Assembly: GCA_001780825.1 (NCBI GenBank)
Contig: MFIX01000200.1
Location: 20,049-51,279, forward strand
Length of the DNA stretch: 31,231 bases
Direction: 5' to 3'
DNA from: Candidatus Glassbacteria bacterium RIFCSPLOWO2_12_FULL_58_11
Lineage (GTDB): Bacteria; Gemmatimonadota; Glassbacteria; GWA2-58-10
Position numbers and translations under genes: made by a program
In this document: positions 21,974-30,016 of the stretch, piece after piece
How the letters are laid out: every line of letters begins with the position of its first letter
Position numbering within the stretch: the stretch's first letter is position 1
The notes under the pieces: generated by a model
What the model saw: the letters and a program-made list of their open reading frames with translations, nothing else
Databases searched by the model: none
What the model was told of the DNA's origin: nothing

Positions 21974-22496
21974 TGGTCGCCTCCACCACCACGCGGTCCC
22001 CGGCGGCGATTTCCTCGACTGTCACGCCGCGGGTCCGGGCGACTTTCTGCAGGGTAGTCATATGTTTCAACCCATCGAGAGTCGCCTTGGCCATGTTGTG
22101 CGGGTTGTTGGAGCCCAGGGACTTGGAAAGGATATTGTGGATTCCGGCGCATTCGAGCACCGCGCGCACGCTGCTGCCGGCGATCACGCCCGCGCCGGGG
22201 GCGGCCGGTTTGAGCAGCACTCTGCCCGCCCCGAAGCGGCCGATCAGCTCGTGCGGGATCGTCCCTTTGTGCACCGGGATCCGGACCATGCACTTTTTCG
22301 CCAGCTCCACCCCTTTGCGGATGGCATCGCTGACCTCATTGGCCTTGCCCTTGCCCAGCCCGACACTGCCCTTCCCGTCACCCACCGCGACCAGGGCGCT
22401 GAAAGAGAACCTCCGTCCGCCTTTGACCACCTTGGCGCAACGGTTAATTGAGATCACGTTCTCGATAAGATCGGTTCTTTCCTTGTTTAAATCCAC
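21966..22496 (-). CDS. rpsE: 30S ribosomal protein S5
   Basis: The protein is 176 aa. The double-stranded-RNA-binding part reads VISINRCAKVVKGGRRFSFS, followed by VGDGKGSVGLGKGKANEV and the C-terminal LKPAAPGAGVIAGSSVRAV. S5 lies at the mRNA entry channel and affects decoding accuracy. The start is GTG at 22496 with GGAG 8 nt upstream. The stop lies inside the rpmD start region. Confidence 0.97.
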   Translation of the reverse strand: MDLNKERTDLIENVISINRCAKVVKGGRRFSFSALVAVGDGKGSVGLGKGKANEVSDAIRKGVELAKKCMVRIPVHKGTIPHELIGRFGAGRVLLKPAAPGAGVIAGSSVRAVLECAGIHNILSKSLGSNNPHNMAKATLDGLKHMTTLQKVARTRGVTVEEIAAGDRVVVEATSE

Positions 22497-22534
22497 TTCA
22501 AGCTCTCCTTGGGAGGAAATGTTGCACGCAGGCC

Positions 22535-22894
22535 CTAAAAGCTCAGCCCGCCTTCACGGGCGCCCTCGGCGAATGCCTTCACCCGCCCATGATAGAGGTA
22601 GCCGTTGCGGTCGAAAACGATCTTGTCGATCCCCTTTTCCACAGCTTTCCTGGCGAGCACACGGCCCACTTCCTTACTTATTTCCACCTTCTTCTTACCG
22701 GTTTTCTGGACTTCCTTGCTCAGCGAGGACAGACCGAGCAGGGTCACGCCCCGGGCATCATCCACGATCTGGCCCTCGATATTTTTCAGGGAGCGAAAAA
22801 TCACCAGACGGGGCCGCCCCGTGGAGCCGCCAACCCGCTTGCGAATCCGCATGTGTCTTTTGGTTCTGGCTTTGCTACGGTCAAAGGCTTTCAT
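22535..22894 (-). CDS. rplR: 50S ribosomal protein L18
   Basis: The protein is 119 aa. The basic N-terminus (TKRHMRIRKRVGGSTGRPRL) and the core IVFDRNGYLYHGRVKAFAEG are typical of L18, which with L5 binds 5S rRNA in the central protuberance. It is 68 nt after rplF, and that spacer holds a hairpin (22933-22949). Confidence 0.97.
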   Translation of the reverse strand: MKAFDRSKARTKRHMRIRKRVGGSTGRPRLVIFRSLKNIEGQIVDDARGVTLLGLSSLSKEVQKTGKKKVEISKEVGRVLARKAVEKGIDKIVFDRNGYLYHGRVKAFAEGAREGGLSF

Positions 22895-22932
22895 CGGTCT
22901 TTACCGCACTTCACATTAAAGTTTGACTATTT

Positions 22933-22949
22933 CCGGCCTCAGGGGCCGG
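22933..22949. other. Stem-loop in the rplF-rplR spacer
   Basis: CCGGCC and GGCCGG form a perfect 6-bp stem with a 5-nt loop, flanked by TTT and GGAAA that can extend it imperfectly. It is not followed by a U-tract on the minus strand. Confidence 0.4.
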
Positions 22950-22962
22950 TGGAAACCAATCA

Positions 22963-23517
22963 TTAAGAGGCGGTGGCGCCGGCCTTACCGGCCTTACGGA
23001 GGATGACCTCGCCCTCGTAACGCACGCCTTTGCCTTTGTAGGGCTCGGGCGGACGGTAGGAACGGATCTTGGCGGCCAATTCGCCTACCACCTGTTTACT
23101 GATCCCGGAGACCACGATCTCCGTGGGACTCGGCACGGTGAACTTGACATCGGCCGGGGCCGCGACCTCGATCTTATGCGAAAAACCGAGCTCGAGAGTC
23201 AACCCGCCCCGGGTCGCCTGGGACAGGGCCGCCCGGTAGCCGACACCCTCAATCTTCAATTTCTTGGTGAAGCCCTCGGTGACACCGATCACGGCGTTAT
23301 TGATCAGCGTCCGGGTAAGCCCGTGAAGCGAACGGTTCAGCTTGGAATCATCCGGGCGCTTGACCAGAATCTCGTTTTCGCCGATCTCGATAATCATGTT
23401 CAGGTGCACGAACTCCTGGCTTTTGCCTTTGGGCCCCTCGACCACCAGGCTGTTCCCATTACGGGAAACTTTCACTCCTTTGGGCAACTGTATCGGAAGT
23501 TTACCGATGCGCGACAC
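22963..23517 (-). CDS. rplF: 50S ribosomal protein L6
   Basis: The protein is 184 aa from the GTG at 23517, chosen because L6 begins (M)SRIGKLPI and GGAGG lies 5 nt upstream; the in-frame GTG at 23529 overlaps that site. Two similar beta-rich halves are present. The end PEPYKGKGVRYEGEVILRKA is the conserved C-terminal motif near the sarcin-ricin loop, where L6 supports elongation-factor binding. Confidence 0.97.
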   Translation of the reverse strand: MSRIGKLPIQLPKGVKVSRNGNSLVVEGPKGKSQEFVHLNMIIEIGENEILVKRPDDSKLNRSLHGLTRTLINNAVIGVTEGFTKKLKIEGVGYRAALSQATRGGLTLELGFSHKIEVAAPADVKFTVPSPTEIVVSGISKQVVGELAAKIRSYRPPEPYKGKGVRYEGEVILRKAGKAGATAS

Positions 23518-23581
23518 CAGGTCCTCCACTTTACTCTATTGTGTAAGCTTCAATGTTTCGCTGTTGCATTAAAAATAACGA

Positions 23582-23980
23582 TTACCACACATGGGCGAGT
23601 ACCTCACCGCCCACATGCTTCTTACGCGCCGTCCGGTCGGTGATCAGCCCCTGGGAGGTAGAGATAATTGCCATGCCCAGGCCGTTGCGGATACGCTTGA
23701 TTTCCGAGGCCCGCTTGTAGATGCGGCGCCCGGGTTTGCTCACTTTTTTCGAACCCAGCATGGCCGGACTCTCATCCTGGCCGTATTTCAGGTAGACACG
23801 CAGGACGTTTTGACGGTTATCCGCGATTTCCCTGAAATTGCCGATCAGCTTCTCCTCCAGGAGCAGCCGCGCCATTTCCCGGGCGAGTTTTGAACACGGC
23901 ACATCCACGCGGATATGCCGCGCCTGGTACCCGTTGCGGATTCTGGTCAGCATGTCGGCAATCGGATCAGTCATTGGCAT
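23582..23980 (-). CDS. rpsH: 30S ribosomal protein S8
   Basis: The protein is 132 aa from the ATG at 23980, with GAGAGAG 8 nt upstream; the ATG at 23974 (130 aa, MTDPIADML) is an equally credible start. TDPIADMLTRIRNG and GLGMAIISTSQGLITDRTARKKHVGGEVLAHVW are typical. S8 binds the central domain of 16S rRNA and represses the spc operon in E. coli. Confidence 0.97.
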   Translation of the reverse strand: MPMTDPIADMLTRIRNGYQARHIRVDVPCSKLAREMARLLLEEKLIGNFREIADNRQNVLRVYLKYGQDESPAMLGSKKVSKPGRRIYKRASEIKRIRNGLGMAIISTSQGLITDRTARKKHVGGEVLAHVW

Positions 23981-24066
23981 AAGCTTTACTCTCTCGAAAG
24001 CGTAATAGAGTTACAGGTAATCATTCAGCCACTAAACAAACGAGCCGCCGCAATAAGCCTCCGGGA

Positions 24067-24252
24067 TTACCAGCTCGCCTTGCGCATACCGGGAATAATT
24101 CCGGCCAGGGACAGCTCGCGCAGGCAGATTCGGCAAATCCCGAACTTGCGGTAATAACCGCGGCTCCTGCCGCAGCGGCCGCAGCGATTATATTGGCGAA
24201 CCTTGAACTTCGGTTTTCTCTTGCACTTGGCAATCAGGGATTTTCTGGCCAC
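24067..24252 (-). CDS. rpsN: 30S ribosomal protein S14, short zinc type
   Basis: The protein is 61 aa, the short type-Z form. C24, C27, C40 and C43 (RCGRCGRS and GICRICLREL) form the zinc site, and the tail GIIPGMRKASW is conserved. It lies in the 30S head next to S3 and S10. It is 27 nt after rplE; an 86-nt spacer with no strong local structure follows. Confidence 0.98.
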   Translation of the reverse strand: MARKSLIAKCKRKPKFKVRQYNRCGRCGRSRGYYRKFGICRICLRELSLAGIIPGMRKASW

Positions 24253-24279
24253 TTATTCATCCTCTCCAGGTGATAACCG

Positions 24280-24870
24280 TCAACTCTGCCCGGCATCCGG
24301 TTTTCCGGCCGGCCCGGCGGTCTGGGCGGCGGTCAGGCGGAACGGCATGCCAAGCTCCTGTAACAGCGCGAGGGCCTGGTCATCTTTCTTGGCCGTGGTA
24401 ATAAAAGTTATATCGATACCATGAATCTGTTCGATCTTGTCGTAATCGATCTCCGGGAAAATGACCTGCTCCCGGACTCCCAGCGTATAGTTGCCGCGCC
24501 CGTCGAAACTCTTGGTCTGCAGCCCGCGGAAATCCCTGATCCGGGGGATGACCACGCTGATCAGGCGGTCGAGGAATTCCCACATCTTATCCCTTCTCAG
24601 GGTCACCCGGCAGCCGATTTTCATGCCTTCGCGCAGTTTGAAATTGGAGATCGATTTTTTGGCGCGGGTGATGACCGCATGCTGGCCGGTGATCTGGCGC
24701 AGTTCCTCCTGGGCGGTCTCCAGGGCCTTCGGGTTCTGGCTCGCCGAGCCCATTCCGACATTGAGCACAATCTTTTCCAGCTTGGGAATATCGTGCGAGT
24801 TCTTTATCCCGAACTCCTCTTTGAGTTTCGGGCTGACCACCTTTTCGTACTGTTCTTTCTTTCTGGTCAT
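24280..24870 (-). CDS. rplE: 50S ribosomal protein L5
   Basis: The protein is 196 aa. The segment IPKLEKIVLNVGMG, the block reading GQHAVITRAKKSISNFKLRE, the phrase GCRVTLRRDKMWEFLDRL and the late PEIDYDKIEQIHGIDI are family hallmarks. L5 binds 5S rRNA and the P-site tRNA elbow. The C-terminal stretch after residue about 180 (TAAQTAGPAGKPDAGQS) is a non-conserved extension of around 15 residues. Confidence 0.97.
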   Translation of the reverse strand: MTRKKEQYEKVVSPKLKEEFGIKNSHDIPKLEKIVLNVGMGSASQNPKALETAQEELRQITGQHAVITRAKKSISNFKLREGMKIGCRVTLRRDKMWEFLDRLISVVIPRIRDFRGLQTKSFDGRGNYTLGVREQVIFPEIDYDKIEQIHGIDITFITTAKKDDQALALLQELGMPFRLTAAQTAGPAGKPDAGQS

Positions 24871-24922
24871 AGAAAGCTTACCTGGATATTAAGTTAAACC
24901 GCCGCCGGACTAAAACCGCCTG

Positions 24923-24938
24923 CCGGATGACAATCCGG
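24923..24938. other. Stem-loop in the rplX-rplE spacer
   Basis: CCGGAT-GACA-ATCCGG is a perfect 6-bp stem with a 4-nt loop directly after the rplX stop. No U-tract follows. Confidence 0.4.
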
Positions 24939-24939
24939 A

Positions 24940-25272
24940 TCAGGCCCCGGTCTTGATCTCGATAACCTCGCCGCTCTGCACGCTGATCCGCACCTTCGAG
25001 CTTTTTTCATCCTCGAGCTTGCGGCTGCGGATTCGCGTACCGCGGCCGGCCTTGCTGTCATAGAGCATGACATTGCTCAAATGGATCGGCGCTTCCTTTT
25101 CCAAGATCCCGCCCTGGGGGTTTTTCTGGGTCGGACGGGTATGGCGCTTGACCATGTTCAGCCCCTTGACCAGTACCCGGTTTTTGCCCGGGATGACCTT
25201 GAGGACCTCGCCGGTCTTGCCGCGGTTGTTGCCGCTGATAATAATAACCTTGTCACCTTTTACAATTCTCAT
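24940..25272 (-). CDS. rplX: 50S ribosomal protein L24
   Basis: The protein is 110 aa. The KOW motif DKVIIISGNNRGKTGEVLKV at residues 6-25 and the later RVLVKGLNMVKRHTRPTQ are diagnostic. L24 is one of the first proteins to bind 23S rRNA in assembly. It lies 31 nt after rplN. Confidence 0.97.
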   Translation of the reverse strand: MRIVKGDKVIIISGNNRGKTGEVLKVIPGKNRVLVKGLNMVKRHTRPTQKNPQGGILEKEAPIHLSNVMLYDSKAGRGTRIRSRKLEDEKSSKVRISVQSGEVIEIKTGA

Positions 25273-25303
25273 CTGCCGCCCTCGGAATACTGTCTTGCTG
25301 CGT

Positions 25304-25672
25304 TTAAAGGACCTCTGGCGCGAGGGAAATGATTTTCATGAACTGCTTTTCTCTCAACTCACGGGCCACGGGACCGAAAATACGGGTGGCGCGCGGTTCC
25401 TTGTTGTCATCGATGATCACGGCCGCGTTCTCATCAAAGCGAATATAGGACCCATCCTTGCGGCGGGTCTCCTTTTTCGTGCGGACGACAACCGCCTTGG
25501 CCACCTCGCCCTTGTGCATATTGGAATTGGGAATCGCATCCTTGACCGTTATCACGATAATGTCGCCGATACCGGCGTAACGGCGGTGCGAACCGCCGAG
25601 AACCCTGATACACAGGGCCTTTTTGGCGCCCGAGTTATCGGCGATTTTAAAGACCGTTTCCTGCTGGATCAT
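25304..25672 (-). CDS. rplN: 50S ribosomal protein L14
   Basis: The protein is 122 aa, the standard length. It starts MIQQETVFKIADNSGAKKAL and contains RKDGSYIRFDENAAVIID and the end FMKIISLAPEVL. L14 sits at the subunit interface, forming an intersubunit bridge with 16S rRNA. It is 41 nt after rpsQ. Confidence 0.98.
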   Translation of the reverse strand: MIQQETVFKIADNSGAKKALCIRVLGGSHRRYAGIGDIIVITVKDAIPNSNMHKGEVAKAVVVRTKKETRRKDGSYIRFDENAAVIIDDNKEPRATRIFGPVARELREKQFMKIISLAPEVL

Positions 25673-25713
25673 TTTTTATCCACCCGTTCGATCGATTATT
25701 GCCTGATGGGGAT

Positions 25714-25971
25714 CTATTCCTCGCCGGTGGAGAGCACTTCCACCACGCGCCAATGTTTCGTCTTGCTCAGCGGCCGCGTCTCCACGATCCGGACCGTATT
25801 GCCGACCTTGCACTCGTTCTTTTCATCGTGGGCGACGTATTTTTTCGAGCGCCGGATGGCCTTGCCGTAGATCGGGTGCATGATCTGACGGTCCACGCGG
25901 ACGAGAATGGTCTTGTGCATTTTGTCCCCGACCACCACTCCGACCCTGCTTTTCCGATTGTTTCTTTCCAT
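25714..25971 (-). CDS. rpsQ: 30S ribosomal protein S17
   Basis: The protein is 85 aa and an OB-fold. The N-terminal phrase RVGVVVGDKMHKTILVRV and the C-terminal GNTVRIVETRPLSKTKHWRV are typical. It binds helix 11 of 16S rRNA early in assembly. The 72-nt spacer before it contains a perfect 8-bp hairpin. Confidence 0.97.
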   Translation of the reverse strand: MERNNRKSRVGVVVGDKMHKTILVRVDRQIMHPIYGKAIRRSKKYVAHDEKNECKVGNTVRIVETRPLSKTKHWRVVEVLSTGEE

Positions 25972-25992
25972 CGCTGGCTCCGGATTCTCCTC

Positions 25993-26012
25993 ATCCCGGG
26001 ACGGCCCGGGAT
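25993..26012. other. Perfect 8-bp stem-loop in the rpmC-rpsQ spacer
   Basis: ATCCCGGG-ACGG-CCCGGGAT gives eight perfect base pairs and a tetraloop, about 20 nt upstream of the rpsQ start. It is one of the two strongest intercistronic hairpins in the array. No U-tract follows, so transcription is expected to continue. Confidence 0.5.
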
Positions 26013-26043
26013 TTCCAGCCCTGACTGCGACGCAAGGGCCGGA

Positions 26044-26226
26044 TTACTTTTGTTTTAAAATCGTAAAACAGCGGGCGATATCCCGGCGCAGGCTGCGTAA
26101 TTGCATCGGGTTGTCGATCTTGTGCACCGAGTTGCGGAAAGAGAGTTTGAAATACTCCTCTTTCAGCTCGCCGAGCCTGTGCTCGATGTCTGCCTTGGTC
26201 ATTTCTCTTAATTCATGCGCCTTCAT
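26044..26226 (-). CDS. rpmC: 50S ribosomal protein L29
   Basis: The protein is 60 aa from the ATG at 26226 (MKAHELREMTKADIEHRLGE), with GAGG 6 nt upstream; an in-frame start at 26244 adds six residues without family support. It is a two-helix hairpin protein at the polypeptide exit site. Its first codons overlap the end of rplP by 14 nt, so translation is probably coupled. Confidence 0.96.
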   Translation of the reverse strand: MKAHELREMTKADIEHRLGELKEEYFKLSFRNSVHKIDNPMQLRSLRRDIARCFTILKQK

Positions 26227-26650
26227 TAGTTTCCTCACCGACAACGTGCCTTTCGACGATTTTGCATTTGACCGGCAGCTTATGGGCCGCCAGCCGCAGG
26301 GCCTCGTAAGCCATCTCGCGGCTTATCCCGCCGATCTCGAACATGATCCTGCCGCTTTTAACCACCGCCACCCAGCCCTCCGGGTTGCCTTTACCCTTGC
26401 CCATCCTCGTTTCGGCCGGTTTCTTGGTGATCGGCTTGTCCGGGAAAATACGGATCCAGACCTTGCCGCCGCGGCGGATGTGGCGGGTCAGGGCGACACG
26501 GGCGGATTCGATCTGGCGGTTGGTGATCCAGGCCGGCTCGAGAGACTGCAGGCCGTACTCGCCGAAACTCACCGTTGAGCCGCGATAGGCCGTGCCTCTC
26601 ATCCTGCCGCGCTGCTGTTTTCTGAACTTGACTCTTTTTGGAGAAAGCAT
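26213..26650 (-). CDS. rplP: 50S ribosomal protein L16
   Basis: The protein is 145 aa. The start MLSPKRVKFRKQQRGRMRG, the segment reading GEYGLQSLEPAWITNRQIE and the later RMGKGKGNPEGWVAVVKSG are typical. L16 organises the tRNA-binding face of the 50S subunit near the A site. It lies 33 nt after rpsC. Confidence 0.98.
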   Translation of the reverse strand: MLSPKRVKFRKQQRGRMRGTAYRGSTVSFGEYGLQSLEPAWITNRQIESARVALTRHIRRGGKVWIRIFPDKPITKKPAETRMGKGKGNPEGWVAVVKSGRIMFEIGGISREMAYEALRLAAHKLPVKCKIVERHVVGEETNEGA

Positions 26651-26683
26651 TCATCAACCCCCGAAAATCTCGTTCCTTGAGGA

Positions 26684-27385
26684 CTAGCGCCGGGCCCCGT
26701 GATCCTGGCTCAGCGCTGGAGCGCCCGCCGACTCGGCAGCGTTAACGCCGGACCGCTTGCGGGTCAGCACCTCTCCCTTGCAGATCCAGACCTTGATCCC
26801 GATCGTACCAAAAGTGGTATGGGCGGTGCTGGTGGCATAGTCGATATCGGCGCGGATCGTGTGCAGCGGCACCCGGCCTTCGAGATAGCCTTCGCTGCGG
26901 GCGATTTCAGCCCCGGCGAGCCGGCCGCCACAGATGATTTTGATCCCCTGGGCGTTCATGCGCATGGCCGAGGTAACCGCTTTTTTCATCGCCCGGCGGA
27001 AACTGACCCGCTGCTCGAGCTGGAAGGAGATGCCATCGGCGACCAGCTTGGCGTCGATCTCCGGCGTCTTGATCTCCTCGATCTTGATAAATATCTCATC
27101 CTTTGACAGGTGGGCCAGCTCATCGCGCAGCTTATCGACTTCCTGTCCCTTGCGGCCGATCACCACTCCCGGGCGCGCCGTGTGGATAATCACCGTCATT
27201 TTCTGGGGCGTGCGCTCGATGACCACCTTGGAGATCGCCGCATGACCCAGCCGGCTGTGGATATATTTGCGGATCAGCTCGTCCTCTTTCAGCAACCGGG
27301 CGAAATCGCGCTCCGAGTACCAGACAGACTGCCAATCCTTGATCACTCCAAGCCTGAAACCGATCGGGTGTGTCTTCTGACCCAC
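26684..27385 (-). CDS. rpsC: 30S ribosomal protein S3
   Basis: The protein is 233 aa. It starts at a GTG (VGQKTHPIGFRLG) with GGAG 7 nt upstream. The KH domain phrase VIIHTARPGVVIGRKGQEVDK and the C-terminal RAMKKAVTSAMRMNAQGIKI are diagnostic. The last 20 or so residues are a variable tail. S3 lines the mRNA entry tunnel and contributes to the helicase activity of the 30S subunit. Confidence 0.97.
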   Translation of the reverse strand: MGQKTHPIGFRLGVIKDWQSVWYSERDFARLLKEDELIRKYIHSRLGHAAISKVVIERTPQKMTVIIHTARPGVVIGRKGQEVDKLRDELAHLSKDEIFIKIEEIKTPEIDAKLVADGISFQLEQRVSFRRAMKKAVTSAMRMNAQGIKIICGGRLAGAEIARSEGYLEGRVPLHTIRADIDYATSTAHTTFGTIGIKVWICKGEVLTRKRSGVNAAESAGAPALSQDHGARR

Positions 27386-27444
27386 AGAGGCTCTCCTTTA
27401 AACAGACAACAGAGTTTTTTCAGATCCGGGGAAAGGCTACGAAC

Positions 27445-27804
27445 TTACTTACGCTCTTCCGGCTCCGGTACATCCAGCTCGACAAAGATATGGCTGGTTC
27501 TTTTCATAATCGGCGTGGCGCGACCCATGGCCCGGGGAATCCAGCGCTTGAAGGTCGGGCCCTGGTCGACCCGGATTTCCCGGATCGTGATCGCCTCGGT
27601 GCTCAGGTCGAAACTGCCGAGCTGGTTGACCGCATTGCTGTAAGCGGACTGAACGAGCTTGCGCACCGGCTCAGCCGCGGCTTTCGGGGTGAAACGAAGG
27701 ATATTGAAGGCTTCCTCCACGCTCTTGCCCCGGATCAGGTCGATCACCAGCTTGATCTTGCGCGAGGAGATCCGCACGAACCGCTGTTTGGCACTTGTAA
27801 TCAT
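27445..27804 (-). CDS. rplV: 50S ribosomal protein L22
   Basis: The protein is 119 aa from the ATG at 27804 (MITSAKQRFVRISSRKIKLV). An upstream start at 27888 would add 28 residues that overlap spacer sequence and do not resemble L22. The beta-hairpin region near GPTFKRWIPRAMGRATPI reaches the narrowest part of the exit tunnel. AGAGAAG lies upstream. The 87-nt spacer before it is long for this position and contains a small hairpin (27847-27860). Confidence 0.96.
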   Translation of the reverse strand: MITSAKQRFVRISSRKIKLVIDLIRGKSVEEAFNILRFTPKAAAEPVRKLVQSAYSNAVNQLGSFDLSTEAITIREIRVDQGPTFKRWIPRAMGRATPIMKRTSHIFVELDVPEPEERK

Positions 27805-27846
27805 GTCAGGCTTCTCTGGCGTTTTTATTAATCCCCTCGGGCCGCG

Positions 27847-27860
27847 GCCGTAAAGACGGC
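27847..27860. other. Small stem-loop in the rpsS-rplV spacer
   Basis: GCCGT-AAAG-ACGGC is a perfect 5-bp stem with a 4-nt loop about 43 nt upstream of rplV. On its own it is weak; it is listed because neighbouring spacers have similar structures. Confidence 0.3.
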
Positions 27861-27891
27861 GGAACAAGGGAAAAGGAATAAAGAACAAACG

Positions 27892-28182
27892 CTATTTATG
27901 CTTGGGCACCGCGCGCTCGGCCAGCTTGCCGCCGTGGCCGCGGAAAAACCGGGTCGGCGAAAACTCGCCCAGCTTGTGCCCCACCATGTTCTCGGTCACA
28001 TAGACCGGGATGAACTTGTTCCCGTTGTGCACGGCCAGGGTATGGCCGACAAATTCCGGGCTGATCGTGGAGCGGCGTGACCAGGTTTTGATGACCTTTT
28101 TTTCGCCCATCTCGTTGAGCTTCTCGACTTTTTTATGCAGAGAAGGCTCGATATAGGGGCCCTTCTTGAGCGATCTGGACAT
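27892..28182 (-). CDS. rpsS: 30S ribosomal protein S19
   Basis: The protein is 96 aa. SRSLKKGPYIEPSLHKKVEK at the start and VHNGNKFIPVYVTENMVGHK followed by LGEFSPTRFFRGHG are standard. S19 forms a complex with S13 in the 30S head. It starts 26 nt after rplB. Confidence 0.98.
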   Translation of the reverse strand: MSRSLKKGPYIEPSLHKKVEKLNEMGEKKVIKTWSRRSTISPEFVGHTLAVHNGNKFIPVYVTENMVGHKLGEFSPTRFFRGHGGKLAERAVPKHK

Positions 28183-28208
28183 GACACTTTCTGATGGTTA
28201 AAGTGTTG

Positions 28209-29033
28209 CTACTTTCTTCTTCTGACGATGTATTTATCCGAAAGCTTATGTTTTTTCCGGGTTTTGTAACCCTTGGTGGGCTTGCCCCAGGGGGTGCAGG
28301 GATGCCTGCCGCCCGAGGACTTGCCTTCACCGCCGCCCATCGGGTGATCGACCGGATTCTTGGCCACGCCGCGAACATGGGGCCGGACACCCATCCAGCG
28401 CTTCACTCCGGCCTTGCCGAAGGAGATACCCATGTATTCCTGGTTGCCGATCACGCCCACGGTGGCCTTGCAATCGCGGGGCAGGAGGCGCACCTCGCCG
28501 GAGGGCATTTTGCAGTGGACGAACTTGCCCTCCTTGGCCGCGACCTGGATGCCCGCGCCGGCGCTACGCGCCAGTTGACCGCCCTTGCCGGGCTTAAGCT
28601 CCACATTGTGCACCAGCGTGCCCAGGGGAATCTCCGCCAGCGGAAGCGAATTCCCGGGTTGAATATCGCTGCCCGAGCCGGACTCGATGACCGCTCCCAC
28701 GTTCAGGCCCTGGCAGTGCAGAATATAGCGCTTATCGCCGTCCTCGTAATTGATCAGGCAGATAAAAGCTGAACGGTTGGGATCGTACTCGATCGAGGCC
28801 ACCCGGCCCTTGATTCCGGCTTTATTGCGCTTGAAATCGATGATCCGGTAGCGGCGCTTGTGGCCGCCGCCGCGATAGCGCATCGTCACGTGACCGTGGT
28901 GATTCCTGCCGCCCATGCTTTTAAGAGGAGCCAGGAGGGATTTCTCGGGTTCGGTCTTGGTGATCAGGTCGTAGGCATTGACCGACCGGAACCGCGTTCC
29001 ATCAGTAACCGGTTTTAATTTTTTCAAAGCCAT
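28209..29033 (-). CDS. rplB: 50S ribosomal protein L2
   Basis: The protein is 274 aa, normal length. GRNHHGHVTMRYRGGGHKRR near residue 42, ARSAGAGIQVAAKEG in the middle and the C-terminal loop PVDHPMGGGEGKSSGGR are clear. The first histidine of the DHPxGGGEG loop, which approaches the peptidyl-transferase region, is kept; the second position is Met rather than the His found in E. coli. L2 is required for subunit association. Confidence 0.98.
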   Translation of the reverse strand: MALKKLKPVTDGTRFRSVNAYDLITKTEPEKSLLAPLKSMGGRNHHGHVTMRYRGGGHKRRYRIIDFKRNKAGIKGRVASIEYDPNRSAFICLINYEDGDKRYILHCQGLNVGAVIESGSGSDIQPGNSLPLAEIPLGTLVHNVELKPGKGGQLARSAGAGIQVAAKEGKFVHCKMPSGEVRLLPRDCKATVGVIGNQEYMGISFGKAGVKRWMGVRPHVRGVAKNPVDHPMGGGEGKSSGGRHPCTPWGKPTKGYKTRKKHKLSDKYIVRRRK

Positions 29034-29055
29034 CGTTTATATCCACCCGCTTAAA

Positions 29056-29346
29056 TTACACGCCTTCGAACAGATCGATCAGTTCGCCTGTCTTGAGGGT
29101 CACATAAGCTTTTTTCCAGTCCGCGCGCTTACCGGCGGAACGGCCCATTCTCTTGCTTTTGCCGAGCATGTTCTGCAGCCGCACTCCGGTGACTTTCACG
29201 CCGAAAAGGGTCTCCACCGCCCGCTTGACATCGAGCTTGTTGGCCTCGACGGCGACCTCGAAACAGTATTGATTGGCGGACTCGCGGAGACGGTCGCTTT
29301 TTTCAGTCAGCAGCGGCCGTTTCACTATCTGATACGGATTTTCCAT
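29056..29346 (-). CDS. rplW: 50S ribosomal protein L23
   Basis: The protein is 96 aa from the ATG at 29346 (ENPYQIVKRPLLTEKSDRL). The central ANKLDVKRAVETLFGVKVTGV and GRSAGKRADWKKAYVTL are family motifs. L23 lies at the tunnel exit and is the docking site of trigger factor and SRP. Its first 44 nt overlap the end of rplD in a different frame, an unusually long overlap for this pair. Confidence 0.96.
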   Translation of the reverse strand: MENPYQIVKRPLLTEKSDRLRESANQYCFEVAVEANKLDVKRAVETLFGVKVTGVRLQNMLGKSKRMGRSAGKRADWKKAYVTLKTGELIDLFEGV

Positions 29347-29971
29347 GCGATTTCGACTCCAGTTGTTCGATAGCGCTTTTTTCGATAAGCAGTTTCTCGG
29401 CCAGCAGCACGTCGTAGGCGCTGCACTCGCCGAACGGCCGGATTTCGACAAGCGGGATATTGCGCACCGATTTCCAGACCAGCGGCTTGTGTCCGGCGGT
29501 CATGATCAGCGCGCGCACTTTCGCGGCGCCGGCATTTTTAAGCAATTCGGCGATCCTTTTGGTGCCCGGAGCGTCAAATTGAAGATCTTCGATCACCACC
29601 ACGGCGCCTTCCTCAGCGGCCTTGGAGCTCAGAGCGCTCTGCAGGGCCGCCCGGCGGACTTTTTTCGGTACGCGTACATCGTAATGTTTGGCTTTGGGGC
29701 CGAACACCGTGCCGCCGCCCCTCCAGAGCGGGCTTCTGCGGCTTCCGGCGCGCGCCCGGCCGGTGCCTTTCTGGCGCCACGGCTTGCGGGTCGAGTAGGC
29801 GAGTTCGCTTCGATCCTTGGTGTTGGCGTCTCCCTGGCGCTGGTTGGCGAGCTGCGCCTTGACCGAATAATAAACCGCGCTCTCGCTTACCTCGGAACCG
29901 AAATAGCTTTCCGGCAGGGAAACCTCGCCCGCTTTTTCTCCGTTTTCTTTTAGAACCGCGATCTGTTTCAT
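29303..29971 (-). CDS. rplD: 50S ribosomal protein L4
   Basis: The protein is 222 aa. The tunnel-loop region STRKPWRQKGTGRARAGSRR at 60-79, followed by PLWRGGGTVFGPKAKHYDV, is diagnostic. L4 is an exit-tunnel protein and, in E. coli, represses its own S10 operon. The last 14 residues (ending SDSETAAAD) are encoded inside the rplW start and lengthen the protein beyond the usual L4 end. It lies 45 nt after rplC. Confidence 0.97.
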   Translation of the reverse strand: MKQIAVLKENGEKAGEVSLPESYFGSEVSESAVYYSVKAQLANQRQGDANTKDRSELAYSTRKPWRQKGTGRARAGSRRSPLWRGGGTVFGPKAKHYDVRVPKKVRRAALQSALSSKAAEEGAVVVIEDLQFDAPGTKRIAELLKNAGAAKVRALIMTAGHKPLVWKSVRNIPLVEIRPFGECSAYDVLLAEKLLIEKSAIEQLESKSHGKSVSDSETAAAD

Positions 29972-30016
29972 TTATCCCTCAGAATCAATTACCGGCTGTC
30001 AGGCTGAAACCAGGCC

